Shown: positions 17,501 through 23,775, counted from the stretch's first letter. The stretch: 24,622 nt of DNA from CAYWLQ01 sp964458775 (GCA_964458775.1 CAYWLQ010000079.1:1-24622), one strand, 5' to 3'. The notes: a model not told the origin generated them from the letters alone. Numbers and translations: made by a program.

Positions 17501-17833
17501 GATAGAAGCGAAGTCAGCCGAGGATGGAGGAGTTGATAGAATATCAAATACAGACCACGTAAGGGACTCTTCGGCAAAAGCATCACCATCTTGTTTGTTT
17601 TCAAAGCATAAGTCATTTAAAATTTCATTTGGAAACGGAAATACTATCCCTGATGCAAGGCCGGTTATTGTTGCAATGGAACGCTCCAAATAAGTTCTAA
17701 TTCCAAGATTAGGAATAACTATACGTTCAACAGCCAACGGGTTGTCTGAAGGTGAAGATATAAGTTCAGATAAACTTTTTACCAGTTGTTCTATTCGGTT
17801 GCTTCTAGAAATCCAAAGCATAACTGTTAACAT
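14558..17833 (-). CDS. recC: Exodeoxyribonuclease V subunit RecC
   Basis: This 1091-residue Chi-scanning and scaffold subunit of RecBCD is first in the operon. The N-terminus matches the family pattern (SRSNRIEQLVKSLSELI, then ERIVIPNLGIRTYLERSIA). Inactivated helicase and nuclease-like folds follow, with LNEGTFPRRKASLSFD near two-thirds. Two starts are possible, ATG 17833 and ATG 17821; the second aligns better with the usual N-terminus, but neither has a good Shine-Dalgarno site. The start lies only 32 nt beyond the T-tract of the terminator that ends the upstream RRM gene, so the operon may depend on read-through or on a promoter inside that gene. Confidence 0.95.
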   Translation of the reverse strand: MLTVMLWISRSNRIEQLVKSLSELISSPSDNPLAVERIVIPNLGIRTYLERSIATITGLASGIVFPFPNEILNDLCFENKQDGDAFAEESLTWSVFDILSTPPSSADFASINRYLQSVSSEAARLGIARSIARVFCEYAQYRPQMLLDWEEQKETAQDRGWQPQLFRMLLERHGNNYISKAVTTFIEKPETRIRKLPFKRLFFFCVSSFSPLYMSALSVLSRYMEIHMFSLSPSAEWWAEIRSSKFQEAGFSNSEDGLHHPLLASWGKCGSDFQWLLEESCSYLEPMGDLHNDPALSSCPSQLQLIQSDILHLRSPKAEQPYKNNDLSIQIHSCTSPLRELEVLKDRLLERIEQSNGSVSTDDIVVLAPNIRDYEPYIQSVFGTGDITLPFNTVTSYSRFETIRAFLRCLNLAGTRLTVREVFDFLICEPVRLKFGLGVSDIIKLEQQLSEAGVRWGIDPEHKASFGRPEFQENTWQFGLDRLLIALAVQPGDRVLVEETSPFGDVQTDNRDRLSRFVEFSQCLFDIVRAFSVPKTPHDWAEILRQILHNLLSEDNLNYADELTLIRQEISRFVKTCRTALFNQKITFSVVKKVLQKRLESFEYRKAWHPFGVTFADIEYMSCIPFKIVCVMGLNEGTFPRRKASLSFDKTTQVSKRGDRSIGDDDRYRCLEALLSARNSLILTYIGRDIREGGDIPPSPVVTDLIELMKLRFGLKNNEIVLTHPVSPYCIEYFDTRSDKGKDTLSGGLFSYNRAALLCTKAMIMPPAQDKPFFDITITKHRENDIVSPDDLIRFLNDSSKFILSHKLGIRFPWMSQQLSDIEPLGDPNSNNVIWDTMMRLSISGALPNLLESELRALGLLPPGEFGSVLFKRMSYEAENFMQKLESLSLGSPLKPFPIDIDLVIDNKPVKILGELTGLRTGGLTEFVFSKYRYESLLTSLYLRHLLATACEITASDALLISSDKRELNVSTLAVPKNPSEILKDLVSLYLDGLSRPLPLFGKISYKFAKDYLDSKPLDKILGQAEQELLKKNLLSSAYIRTAFRGLNPFSKPIEIHNQAEQFFDDMDFVETALIAFGPLVQSFQKKSKTT

Positions 17834-17864
17834 ATCCCGAAGAGGAGCATTGAAAAAGAATATT

Positions 17865-17896
17865 AAAAAAAAAAAGCCCGGAAGAGTATTCCGGGC
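17865..17896 (-). terminator. Rho-independent terminator of the RRM gene
   Basis: On the minus strand GCCCGGAA and TTCCGGGC form a perfect 8-bp stem around a 5-nt loop, followed by eleven T. It ends the RRM transcript just before recC. The reverse direction has only four T. Confidence 0.92.
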
Positions 17897-17920
17897 TTTT
17901 AACGACTTAAAAAACGACTG

Positions 17921-18202
17921 CTACCAGCGGCTTCTGCCGCCGGATCTGCCTCCGTCTTGTGTTCTAGGTTTAGCCTCGTTGACCACCAACGGACGACCGC
18001 CGGCAAGTTGGTCTGACAATTCTCTGATAGCGTTTTTGGCGCTGGAATCGTCGGACATTTCAACAAAGCCGAATCCGCGTGAGCGACCGGTTTCCCGATC
18101 CATAATCACGTTGGCGGAATCGACGTTTCCATGGGGTTCAAACAACTGTCTTAAATCATCATCGCCCATACCAAATGGAAGATTTCCTACATAGACCTTC
18201 AC
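17921..18202 (-). CDS. Small RRM-domain RNA-binding protein
   Basis: This 93-residue protein has a single RNA recognition motif. RNP2 is VYVGNL (3-8) and RNP1 is RGFGFVEM (42-49), both with the aromatic residues that stack on RNA. The short Gly/Arg-rich tail (GGRSGGRSRW) is typical of cyanobacterial and deltaproteobacterial cold-inducible Rbp proteins. The start is GTG with GAGGAG 9 nt upstream; an ATG 7 nt earlier is out of frame. It has its own strong terminator and a 183-nt leader region after trxA, consistent with single-gene transcription. A role in RNA stability or cold response is inferred from the family. Confidence 0.93.
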   Translation of the reverse strand: MKVYVGNLPFGMGDDDLRQLFEPHGNVDSANVIMDRETGRSRGFGFVEMSDDSSAKNAIRELSDQLAGGRPLVVNEAKPRTQDGGRSGGRSRW

Positions 18203-18385
18203 GATACATTACTCCTCGCCCGAGAAATTCAATCCAAAGAAACAACGCGTCCCTCAGGCCCGGTCGCCTTGTTTCTACCTACCTAACCAAAATCAAGTCA
18301 GGCAAACAAAAGCAGTTTGACCTACGATTTGCAAAAATGCAAGTTGATTTACAGAAAAAGTAAAAATGGTGTGTTTCCAATCAAA

Positions 18386-18718
18386 CTAGTTTGCTAAGGC
18401 TTTGTTTAGAAGGGCAGATAATTCACTTTTGGGTCTTGCACCTACAACAACATCTTTTACTTCTCCGTTTTGAAACAACGCAATTGTAGGAATTGATCTA
18501 ACTCCCATCGCGCCGGCAACAGCACGTTCGTTGTCAACGTTAACTTTTACAACTTTTGCCCTTCCTGCATATTCTTCTGCTATTTCTTCAAGTACCGGAC
18601 CCACCATTCGGCAAGGACCGCACCACGGTGCCCAAAAATCAACCAATACCGGCACATCACTTTTGGCCACTAAATCGTTGAAATTACTATCTGTTCCTGT
18701 ATGTGTATGATTTGCCAT
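18386..18718 (-). CDS. trxA: Thioredoxin
   Basis: This 110-residue cytosolic thiol-disulfide reductase has the active site WCGPC at 32-36, preceded by VLVDFWAP, and the cis-Pro loop RSIPTIALF at 74-82. The start at 18718 is chosen because AAGGAGA lies 7 nt upstream and the length is normal. The frame stays open upstream to 18880, and an in-frame ATG at 18757 would add 13 residues, but neither has a ribosome site. The Shine-Dalgarno sequence lies in one arm of a perfect 12-bp hairpin, so translation is probably regulated. The next gene upstream (SET protein) ends 85 nt away. Confidence 0.96.
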   Translation of the reverse strand: MANHTHTGTDSNFNDLVAKSDVPVLVDFWAPWCGPCRMVGPVLEEIAEEYAGRAKVVKVNVDNERAVAGAMGVRSIPTIALFQNGEVKDVVVGARPKSELSALLNKALAN

Positions 18719-18723
18719 TGTTC

Positions 18724-18770
18724 TTTCTCCTTGTTGAGGGGTTTTTTGTCTACCCATGAACAAGGAGAAA
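18724..18770 (-). promoter_or_regulatory. Hairpin masking the trxA ribosome-binding site
   Basis: In the transcript TTTCTCCTTGTT pairs perfectly with AACAAGGAGAAA 23 nt later, and an inner GGGT/ACCC can add four pairs. The AAGGAGA site of trxA is entirely within the stem, and CTCCTT is an exact anti-Shine-Dalgarno. This is the architecture of an RNA thermometer or another translational switch. Confidence 0.6.
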
Positions 18771-18803
18771 AACAAAAGGTAAAAGGTGTCGAAAAAAATT
18801 GCG

Positions 18804-19295
18804 CTATGCAGGCAAGGGGGAAATTCCGATTTCCGGAACTTGAGGAATAAGCATTGGATATCTATCTTCTTTGATGCCATATCCGCGAATCATTCCTCGA
18901 CAATTAGGACTATTGCAACAACAACGGAATTGGCGAAAAAGCTCTTCTTCTGTTGTTTCATAATCCATTGTCAGATATTCGTTGGGCATAATATCTCTCA
19001 AAGCTGTAAAGGTCAGTTTTCGCATATCACAATGCATATTCGGTTCACAACTGTGAAGCACTTTACCCATTACATATGGATCGTGTATATATCGACCTCG
19101 TTCAATTTGAAGAGTAAACAAGGTCTGGTAGGACAGTTCTTCTCCGGTAAAGGAAAAGACAATTCTATTCTTCTTAAAAGGAACTAGAGTTATAACTCCT
19201 TCTCCTTTTTCACCTTCTTGGACAATCTGAAATTTCTTTCGTGTCGGTTCGTTTTTGAACGGACTAATAGTAGAAGGATAGAAACGTTCAATCAT
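18804..19295 (-). CDS. SET-domain protein methyltransferase
   Basis: This 163-residue protein is a compact SET domain with a post-SET zinc site, expected to methylate lysine in a protein using AdoMet. Key elements are GEGVITLVPF (31-40, AdoMet loop), HSCEPN (81-86, the NHS-x-x-PN equivalent), PNEYLTMDYE (104-113) with the catalytic-type Tyr112, and a post-SET FRCCCNSPNCRG (123-134), which fits F-x-C-x-C-x4-C-x-G exactly. GAGGAG lies 9 nt before the ATG, and the AdoMet-decarboxylase-like gene ends 5 nt upstream, so the two are co-translated. The substrate is unknown. Confidence 0.88.
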   Translation of the reverse strand: MIERFYPSTISPFKNEPTRKKFQIVQEGEKGEGVITLVPFKKNRIVFSFTGEELSYQTLFTLQIERGRYIHDPYVMGKVLHSCEPNMHCDMRKLTFTALRDIMPNEYLTMDYETTEEELFRQFRCCCNSPNCRGMIRGYGIKEDRYPMLIPQVPEIGISPLPA

Positions 19296-19300
19296 TTCTG

Positions 19301-19705
19301 TTAGCTCCTCAAAACGATTTGCTCTGTAAATTCTTCAGGAGCAAAATATGAGTTTACAACCTCCCGCACAATGGCTTCATCAAACCATTTGCAACTAAAT
19401 ACATCCAAATACATATCTCTTGCTGTATCGTTGGTGTGCAGCATAATCGCGCTTGTAATTATGAGCTGAACACCTGATATACCTTCCTCAATACCTTCGC
19501 CGAATCTTGCTACCAAGGGCTCTCCGTAAGCGGTCATGTCAATCCGCGGAACAAGCGATTTTAGGAATTCTGAAACAGTAGGAACATCAAGTAATCGCTC
19601 ATTGCATGATTTTGCGGTCATCATTAAATGCTTTCCGTAGTAACTCTTACCATTGATTACAGTTCTTTTGTAATCGACCGTTGGTTTACCGATTTTTGAA
19701 GTCAT
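19301..19705 (-). CDS. AdoMet-decarboxylase (SpeD/SpeH)-like protein, diverged
   Basis: This 134-residue protein has the fold signature of small bacterial S-adenosylmethionine decarboxylases: GKHLMMTAKSC (24-34), GISGVQLIITSAIMLHT (75-91) and LDVFSC (100-105). The self-cleavage Ser85, processing His90 and catalytic Cys105 are present with the same spacing as Ser63, His68 and Cys83 of the Thermotoga enzyme. However, the residue before the cleavage Ser is Thr rather than Glu, and the usual H-W-P-E surroundings are lost (LHTNDT). It may act on AdoMet, on another amino acid as neofunctionalised SpeD homologues do, or not be an enzyme. GGTGA precedes the ATG. It is first gene of an operon with the SET protein. 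Confidence 0.75.
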   Translation of the reverse strand: MTSKIGKPTVDYKRTVINGKSYYGKHLMMTAKSCNERLLDVPTVSEFLKSLVPRIDMTAYGEPLVARFGEGIEEGISGVQLIITSAIMLHTNDTARDMYLDVFSCKWFDEAIVREVVNSYFAPEEFTEQIVLRS

Positions 19706-19771
19706 GACATCACCTATAATCTTCCCATTTTACTGCAATTGGCGCAGGTTTAATATCAGGGAAATTAAACG

Positions 19772-19801
19772 TCTAATGAGACCAATTGATTGGGATGTCA
19801 A
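19772..19801 (-). promoter_or_regulatory. Probable promoter of the SpeD-like/SET operon with operator-like spacer
   Basis: On the minus strand TTGACA (19801-19796) is followed after 18 nt by ATTAGA (19777-19772), about 67 nt before the start. The spacer contains CCAAT-TG-ATTGG (19782-19793), a perfect inverted repeat in a position where a bound regulator would block the polymerase. Confidence 0.45.
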
Positions 19802-19895
19802 TAATTTTGATATGCCTATCCTGCTTTTTTTAAAGAGGAAATCCTGAGTGTATACACAGGGTTTACATTGTAATACATGGTATTTCATGCAGACT

Positions 19896-19909
19896 GTTCA
19901 GTACTGAAC
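19896..19909. promoter_or_regulatory. 14-bp perfect palindrome
   Basis: GTTCAGTACTGAAC is fully self-complementary and looks like a dimeric regulator site about 95 nt upstream of the predicted -35 box. Function is not known. Confidence 0.4.
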
Positions 19910-20135
19910 TTTTTCAAAAACGAAAAGTAAAAACTTTACTGCTACTTAAAAAAAAAGGCAGTGATCGTTTTTGCTGTAACTGTAATGTTTTGGGTGAAAA
20001 ATCTTTAAAAAAAAAATGATTAAATTTGTCAAATGCTGCCCAATATGAACTTGCTATATGTTGCAAATACGAACAAACATGCTCTGTTAAAATGGGGGAA
20101 AAAGCTCGTTTTTTACCATTTTATTTCTGAAAAAC

Positions 20136-21110
20136 TTAAATTCCGCCTCCGTTTTCAAATTTATCTTGGCGAACTTGAGCCTGCGATATTTTGCTACCGG
20201 GAGGCACTGATTGCGTTACCCATACATTACCTCCTATTACTGAGCCGGCTCCTATGGTAATTCGACCTAATATTGTGGCACCGGAATATATTACAACTTC
20301 GTCTTCAACAATAGGATGACGAGGGATACCCTTTACCGGATTGCCGTTTTCATCCATGGGAAAGCTTTTGGCTCCCAAAGTAACACCTTGATAAATGCGA
20401 ACATTTTCGCCTATTTCGCTGGTTTCTCCAATTACTACGCCTGTGCCGTGGTCTATAAAGAACGATTTTTTTATTTTGGCTCCGGGATGAATATCAATAC
20501 CTGTTAAACTGTGTGCATATTCTGTAATCATTCTTGGAATGACCGGTACGTTTAAAAGGTATAACTTGTGTGCAAGTCGGTAGTTGGTTATTGCCAAAAG
20601 TCCCGGATAGCAAAAAACAGTCTCATCCGGATTTAGAGAAGCGGGGTCGCCTTCGTAGGTCGCTTTGACATCAGTTTCGAGTATTTGCTGGACTTCCGGA
20701 AGTTGTTCAAAAAAATTATGAACAATTTCTACTGCTTTTTCACTGCAATCTCCGCAGGAATCCTGCTCTTGAGGACAAGAAAAGCATAATCCTCGAAAAA
20801 CTTGTTCTTTTAAATCACGAAGAGCTCTGTCCAGGGTAGAACCCACGTGAAATCGCATGTTTTTGCTATTGAGCTCATAGGTTCCGAAATATCCAGGAAA
20901 CAGTGCAGACCTTATATCTTCTACAATTCCTTCGACAGTTTTTCGGGAAGGAAGAGGTTGTTTTCTTGGTCCGCGTAAAATTGATGTTTTGTTTCCGTTA
21001 CATCGAGAGCAAAGAGCGTCGACTATTTGGTCGAGACCGCCTTCAGGGTGCTCAAGAAATGATATATCTGAAATTTTGCTTCTGATCGTATTTTTTATCA
21101 TATTGGGCAT
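20136..21110 (-). CDS. cysE: Serine O-acetyltransferase, SrpH/EpsC type
   Basis: This 324-residue enzyme transfers acetyl from acetyl-CoA to L-serine, the committed step of cysteine synthesis. The N-terminal helical region includes PSRKTVEGIVEDIRSALFPG (54-73). The left-handed beta-helix carries GIDIHPGAKIKKSFFIDHGT with the active-site His, IGENVRIYQGVTLGAKSF and GIPRHPIVEDEV, then further hexapeptide turns to the end. A four-Cys insert (CFSC...CGDC, about 108-121) is common in the long version found in anaerobes and might bind metal. An AGAGGG site precedes ATG 21110, and a good promoter lies upstream. No cysteine synthase gene is adjacent. Confidence 0.93.
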   Translation of the reverse strand: MPNMIKNTIRSKISDISFLEHPEGGLDQIVDALCSRCNGNKTSILRGPRKQPLPSRKTVEGIVEDIRSALFPGYFGTYELNSKNMRFHVGSTLDRALRDLKEQVFRGLCFSCPQEQDSCGDCSEKAVEIVHNFFEQLPEVQQILETDVKATYEGDPASLNPDETVFCYPGLLAITNYRLAHKLYLLNVPVIPRMITEYAHSLTGIDIHPGAKIKKSFFIDHGTGVVIGETSEIGENVRIYQGVTLGAKSFPMDENGNPVKGIPRHPIVEDEVVIYSGATILGRITIGAGSVIGGNVWVTQSVPPGSKISQAQVRQDKFENGGGI

Positions 21111-21147
21111 TTTGAAAACCCTCTCACCTTCTCAAATGTCTGAAGTT

Positions 21148-21175
21148 TAAATAGCGAATACCAATCGAATGTCAA
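21148..21175 (-). promoter_or_regulatory. Probable sigma-70 promoter of cysE
   Basis: TTGACA (21175-21170) is followed after 16 nt by TATTTA (21153-21148), about 38 nt before the start codon. Confidence 0.55.
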
Positions 21176-21207
21176 AGCTCAAATGCAAAATTTATATTTC
21201 TCCAATT

Positions 21208-21341
21208 AGTATTCATCTCAGAAGTACTTTTTTGGGGCGGGGGCATCGGCATTCTCACTGTGTAACATCCTAAAATCATACATACTCGCTCGTCAACCGA
21301 CACCCCGCCCCTTCAAAAAAGGACATTTTGAGATGGATACT
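21208..21341. repeat. Long imperfect inverted repeat, MITE-like
   Basis: The left arm (21208-21242) and right arm (21303-21341) pair in three blocks. The outer AGTATyCATCTCA matches 12 of 13; then come T6 against A6 and a perfect GGGGCGGGG/CCCCGCCCC inner block. The 60-nt centre is non-coding. The outer right end is repeated three times at 14-nt spacing. It could be a small non-autonomous mobile element or a structured RNA. Confidence 0.6.
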
Positions 21342-21371
21342 TTGAGATGGATACTATGAGATGGATACTAA
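21330..21371. repeat. Three tandem 14-nt units
   Basis: GAGATGGATACT with two variable bases (TT, AT, AA) begins at 21330, 21344 and 21358. The first unit is the outer end of the inverted repeat's right arm. Confidence 0.9.
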
Positions 21372-21397
21372 ATAATGAGAGTATGATATTGAACAAT

Positions 21398-21428
21398 GTT
21401 ATAGTGAGGTATTGTTATAGTGAGGTAT
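21398..21428. repeat. Direct repeat, 16-nt spacing
   Basis: GTTATAGTGAGGTAT begins at 21398 and again at 21414. Confidence 0.85.
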
Positions 21429-21481
21429 AAGGTTAAAATAATCTAAAAAACAAATATAAATGTATATCAGATATGATATTT

Positions 21482-21509
21482 TAAAAAGCATACAATAAAA
21501 AGCATACAA
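21482..21509. repeat. Exact 14-nt tandem duplication
   Basis: TAAAAAGCATACAA is present twice without a gap (21482-21495, 21496-21509). Confidence 0.9.
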
Positions 21510-21577
21510 ATTGTTTATAAATCATAGTGTGTATTTTGATTGAAGATTTAATTTTCTTTAAAATCAGATTAAAACGG

Positions 21578-21606
21578 TTGCTCTGGACTATGCAACTCCA
21601 TTATAT
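21578..21606 (+). promoter_or_regulatory. Probable promoter of the GH12-like lipoprotein gene
   Basis: TTGCTC (21578-21583) and TTATAT (21601-21606) are separated by 17 nt, about 70 nt before the start codon. Confidence 0.4.
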
Positions 21607-21676
21607 TATTTAGCGTCTATTATTATCGGCTTAAAAAGCCTGATTTGTAATGTTACTTTTCCAAGGAGGAAACAAG

Positions 21677-23752
21677 ATGAATGGATTAAGGTTATTTGCC
21701 GCCTGCTTAATGCTTAGTGGCCTGGTTTCAATGTATTCATGTACAACCGAAGAACCGAATAGTTGTCCTGTCGGTGTAACAGGTTGTCCTTGCAGCAACG
21801 GTCAATGTGAAGTTGGAGCTACATGCTCTCCCGCCGGGGTTTGTGTGACTGCAGGTACCACAGATGGAGATACAGATGCAGATACAGATGCAGATGCGGA
21901 TACCGATGCAGATGCAGATGCGGATACCGATACAGATGCAGATGCTGATTCAGACACCGACGCAGACGCAGATACAGATGCGGATTCAGACACTGACGCC
22001 GATGCAGATACAGATGCGGATTCAGATGCAGATACAGACACTGACGCCGATGCAGATACAGACACTGACGCCGATGCAGATACAGACACTGACGCCGATG
22101 CGGATTCAGATGCTGATACAGATACTGACGCAGACGCTGATACAGATACTGACGCCGATGCAGATACAGATACTGACGCAGATGCAGATACAGATACTGA
22201 CGCGGATGCAGATACAGACACAGATACGGACACAGATACGGACACTGACGCAGATGCTGATGCAGATTCGGATTCTGATACCGACAGTGATGTTCCTCCG
22301 GGTTATGTCTCTACAGGCAGTTGGCATGGTTGCGCATGGTCAGGCGTAGACGCTTTGAAAGCGGGCGATGTCATTAGTGGGGACACCCTGGAAACTGCAA
22401 GCACCGTTACCCCCCAAGATTTTCTACAAAAGAAAGCTGATGAAAACTTTTGTATACAAGGAGCTGTCGGTGATTCCTATGACGCTGTGGCGCTTCTAGG
22501 TTTCAATATTAACGAAGACGCAGCAACGGCGGATTGCTCCTATGATCCGAACGCTGTTAACACTGTCGGTCCTCCTGATCTAGACATTAAGGAAAAAGGT
22601 ATTGCAGTTAATATCGCCAGTAACGTGACCTCAGCGACCATTCGTATTCAAATTCAGACAGCCCAGGGCGGTTTGATTGAGAATCCCAATTTACGATGGT
22701 GCTATGATCTAAAAGTGACCGGTGCCGGCGCAAGCGATGGCGTGAAGGTCTTTGCTCCTTACGCAGAATTTAACAGCAAGTGCTGGGAAGCATCCTATCT
22801 GCCCGAAAACGAATGGACCGGTGAGTTCTACAATAACCAACCCATCTCTGCAGTGGTCTTTTTGGTTCCCGGTGATGCTGTGGCAACAACACCCTATAAC
22901 TTCTGTGTGCTAGGCTTTGCAGAGGGTAATTCCGTAGCAGATGCTCCGGACGGATTTACTGTGGATCTAGGAGATCAAGAAGGTGATTGCGGCGGCCCGG
23001 GCGGTGAAGATGCCAACTATGATCGCAAGATGGTAAGCGTAGACGGAGAAAACTACATCATTCAGAACAACTACTGGGGAAACACCAGCGGTTCTCAAAC
23101 ACTTCACTATGTCAATAACAGTTTTACAATAACCCAATTCAGCGGAAGCTCTTCGGGCGGCGGCGTTCCGGTATCATTCCCGTCTATTTATGTAGGACAA
23201 AACGGAAACAAAGCACTCACCACTACCAGTACAGATAATCTGCCTGCAAGAATCAGTGACATTAGCAGTGCTCAGTCAACCTTCAATTGGAGCGGATCAG
23301 ATCTTAGCGATTCCAACGTCGCCTACGACATTTGGTTCTCCAGTGACAATCCGCCCTACGCCGGAAAGGAATACGGAGATGCGGTGTCCGGCTTCGCGAT
23401 GCTATGGTTACACAAACCCGCAAACAGGGTACCCATCGGTTCTCAAGTTGGAACGGCTTCCTTCTGCGGCCAAACCTGGAATGTATGGGCAGGGCCTCGC
23501 GGAAGCTCTCCGGCTCCGTATTCCGATCTGCCCGCAGATCGTCCTGTGATCTCCTATGTTGCCCAGTCGGACGTTCAGAACTTTACTTGCGATCTAAAAC
23601 AGATGATGACCGATGCCTCCACTAAAAACTACGGAGGTTACCAACTTAACGCCAACTGGTATCTCACCGACGTGTTTGCCGGCTTTGAAATTTGGGGCGG
23701 CAATCCGGTCGGAACCAAGGTTAACGAATTCACTATCAAGGTTGAGAAATAA
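21677..23752 (+). CDS. Lipoprotein with GH12 (endoglucanase-fold) domain lacking the nucleophile
   Basis: This 691-residue surface protein begins at ATG 21677, with AGGAGG 7 nt upstream. It has a lipoprotein signal (MYSC, Cys22), a Cys-rich module (28-58, CPVGVTGCPCSNGQC), a 143-residue Asp/Ala/Thr linker (63-205) and a middle domain (about 210-440, starting GSWHGCAW) of a type seen in polysaccharide-binding proteins. A C-terminal GH12 fold runs from about 455, with YIIQNNYWG, YDIWF, MLWLHKP...PIGS, QTWNVWAGPRG and WYLTDVFAGFEIWGG. The acid/base Glu671 (GFEIW) is present. The nucleophile, Glu in the usual E-x-M-I-W motif, is Phe573 (FAMLW). It may bind beta-glucan rather than cut it, or use another residue. 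Confidence 0.8.
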   Translation: MNGLRLFAACLMLSGLVSMYSCTTEEPNSCPVGVTGCPCSNGQCEVGATCSPAGVCVTAGTTDGDTDADTDADADTDADADADTDTDADADSDTDADADTDADSDTDADADTDADSDADTDTDADADTDTDADADTDTDADADSDADTDTDADADTDTDADADTDTDADADTDTDADADTDTDTDTDTDTDADADADSDSDTDSDVPPGYVSTGSWHGCAWSGVDALKAGDVISGDTLETASTVTPQDFLQKKADENFCIQGAVGDSYDAVALLGFNINEDAATADCSYDPNAVNTVGPPDLDIKEKGIAVNIASNVTSATIRIQIQTAQGGLIENPNLRWCYDLKVTGAGASDGVKVFAPYAEFNSKCWEASYLPENEWTGEFYNNQPISAVVFLVPGDAVATTPYNFCVLGFAEGNSVADAPDGFTVDLGDQEGDCGGPGGEDANYDRKMVSVDGENYIIQNNYWGNTSGSQTLHYVNNSFTITQFSGSSSGGGVPVSFPSIYVGQNGNKALTTTSTDNLPARISDISSAQSTFNWSGSDLSDSNVAYDIWFSSDNPPYAGKEYGDAVSGFAMLWLHKPANRVPIGSQVGTASFCGQTWNVWAGPRGSSPAPYSDLPADRPVISYVAQSDVQNFTCDLKQMMTDASTKNYGGYQLNANWYLTDVFAGFEIWGGNPVGTKVNEFTIKVEK
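21863..22291 (+). repeat. Asp-Ala/Thr/Ser linker of the GH12-like lipoprotein
   Basis: This is the longest acidic tract in the window, built of 6- and 12-base periodic units (GAT GCA, GAT ACA, GAC GCC). All periods are multiples of three, so slippage changes length without breaking the frame. Confidence 0.92.
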
Positions 23753-23775
23753 TCTTTAAAAATCGGTCTCACTGA

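Larger units (their letters stand above)
19706..20135. other. AT-rich spacer between the SpeD-like and serine acetyltransferase genes
   Basis: No gene is supported. It holds the predicted operon promoter and a 14-bp perfect palindrome at 19896-19909. Runs of A and T dominate the remainder, and no clear terminator for the acetyltransferase gene was found. Confidence 0.6.
21111..21676. other. Divergent spacer between cysE and the GH12-like lipoprotein gene
   Basis: No gene is supported. It contains the cysE promoter, a 134-bp imperfect inverted repeat (21208-21341), three sets of short tandem duplications and the promoter region of the lipoprotein gene. A small hairpin GGCTT-AAA-AAGCC lies in the leader of that gene near 21630. 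Confidence 0.6.

Noticed and set aside
18719..18880. Longer thioredoxin with about 54 extra N-terminal residues
   Set aside because: It overlaps the SET gene and the regulatory hairpin and has no ribosome site; the 110-residue form has a clear one.
21208..21341. Integron attC site
   Set aside because: The arms lack the R and L box consensus of attC, and there is no integrase or cassette array.
21802..22245. Minus-strand Ser-Val-Ala frame opposite the GH12-like linker
   Set aside because: Same cause: antisense of the Asp-rich tract, with no ribosome site or domain.
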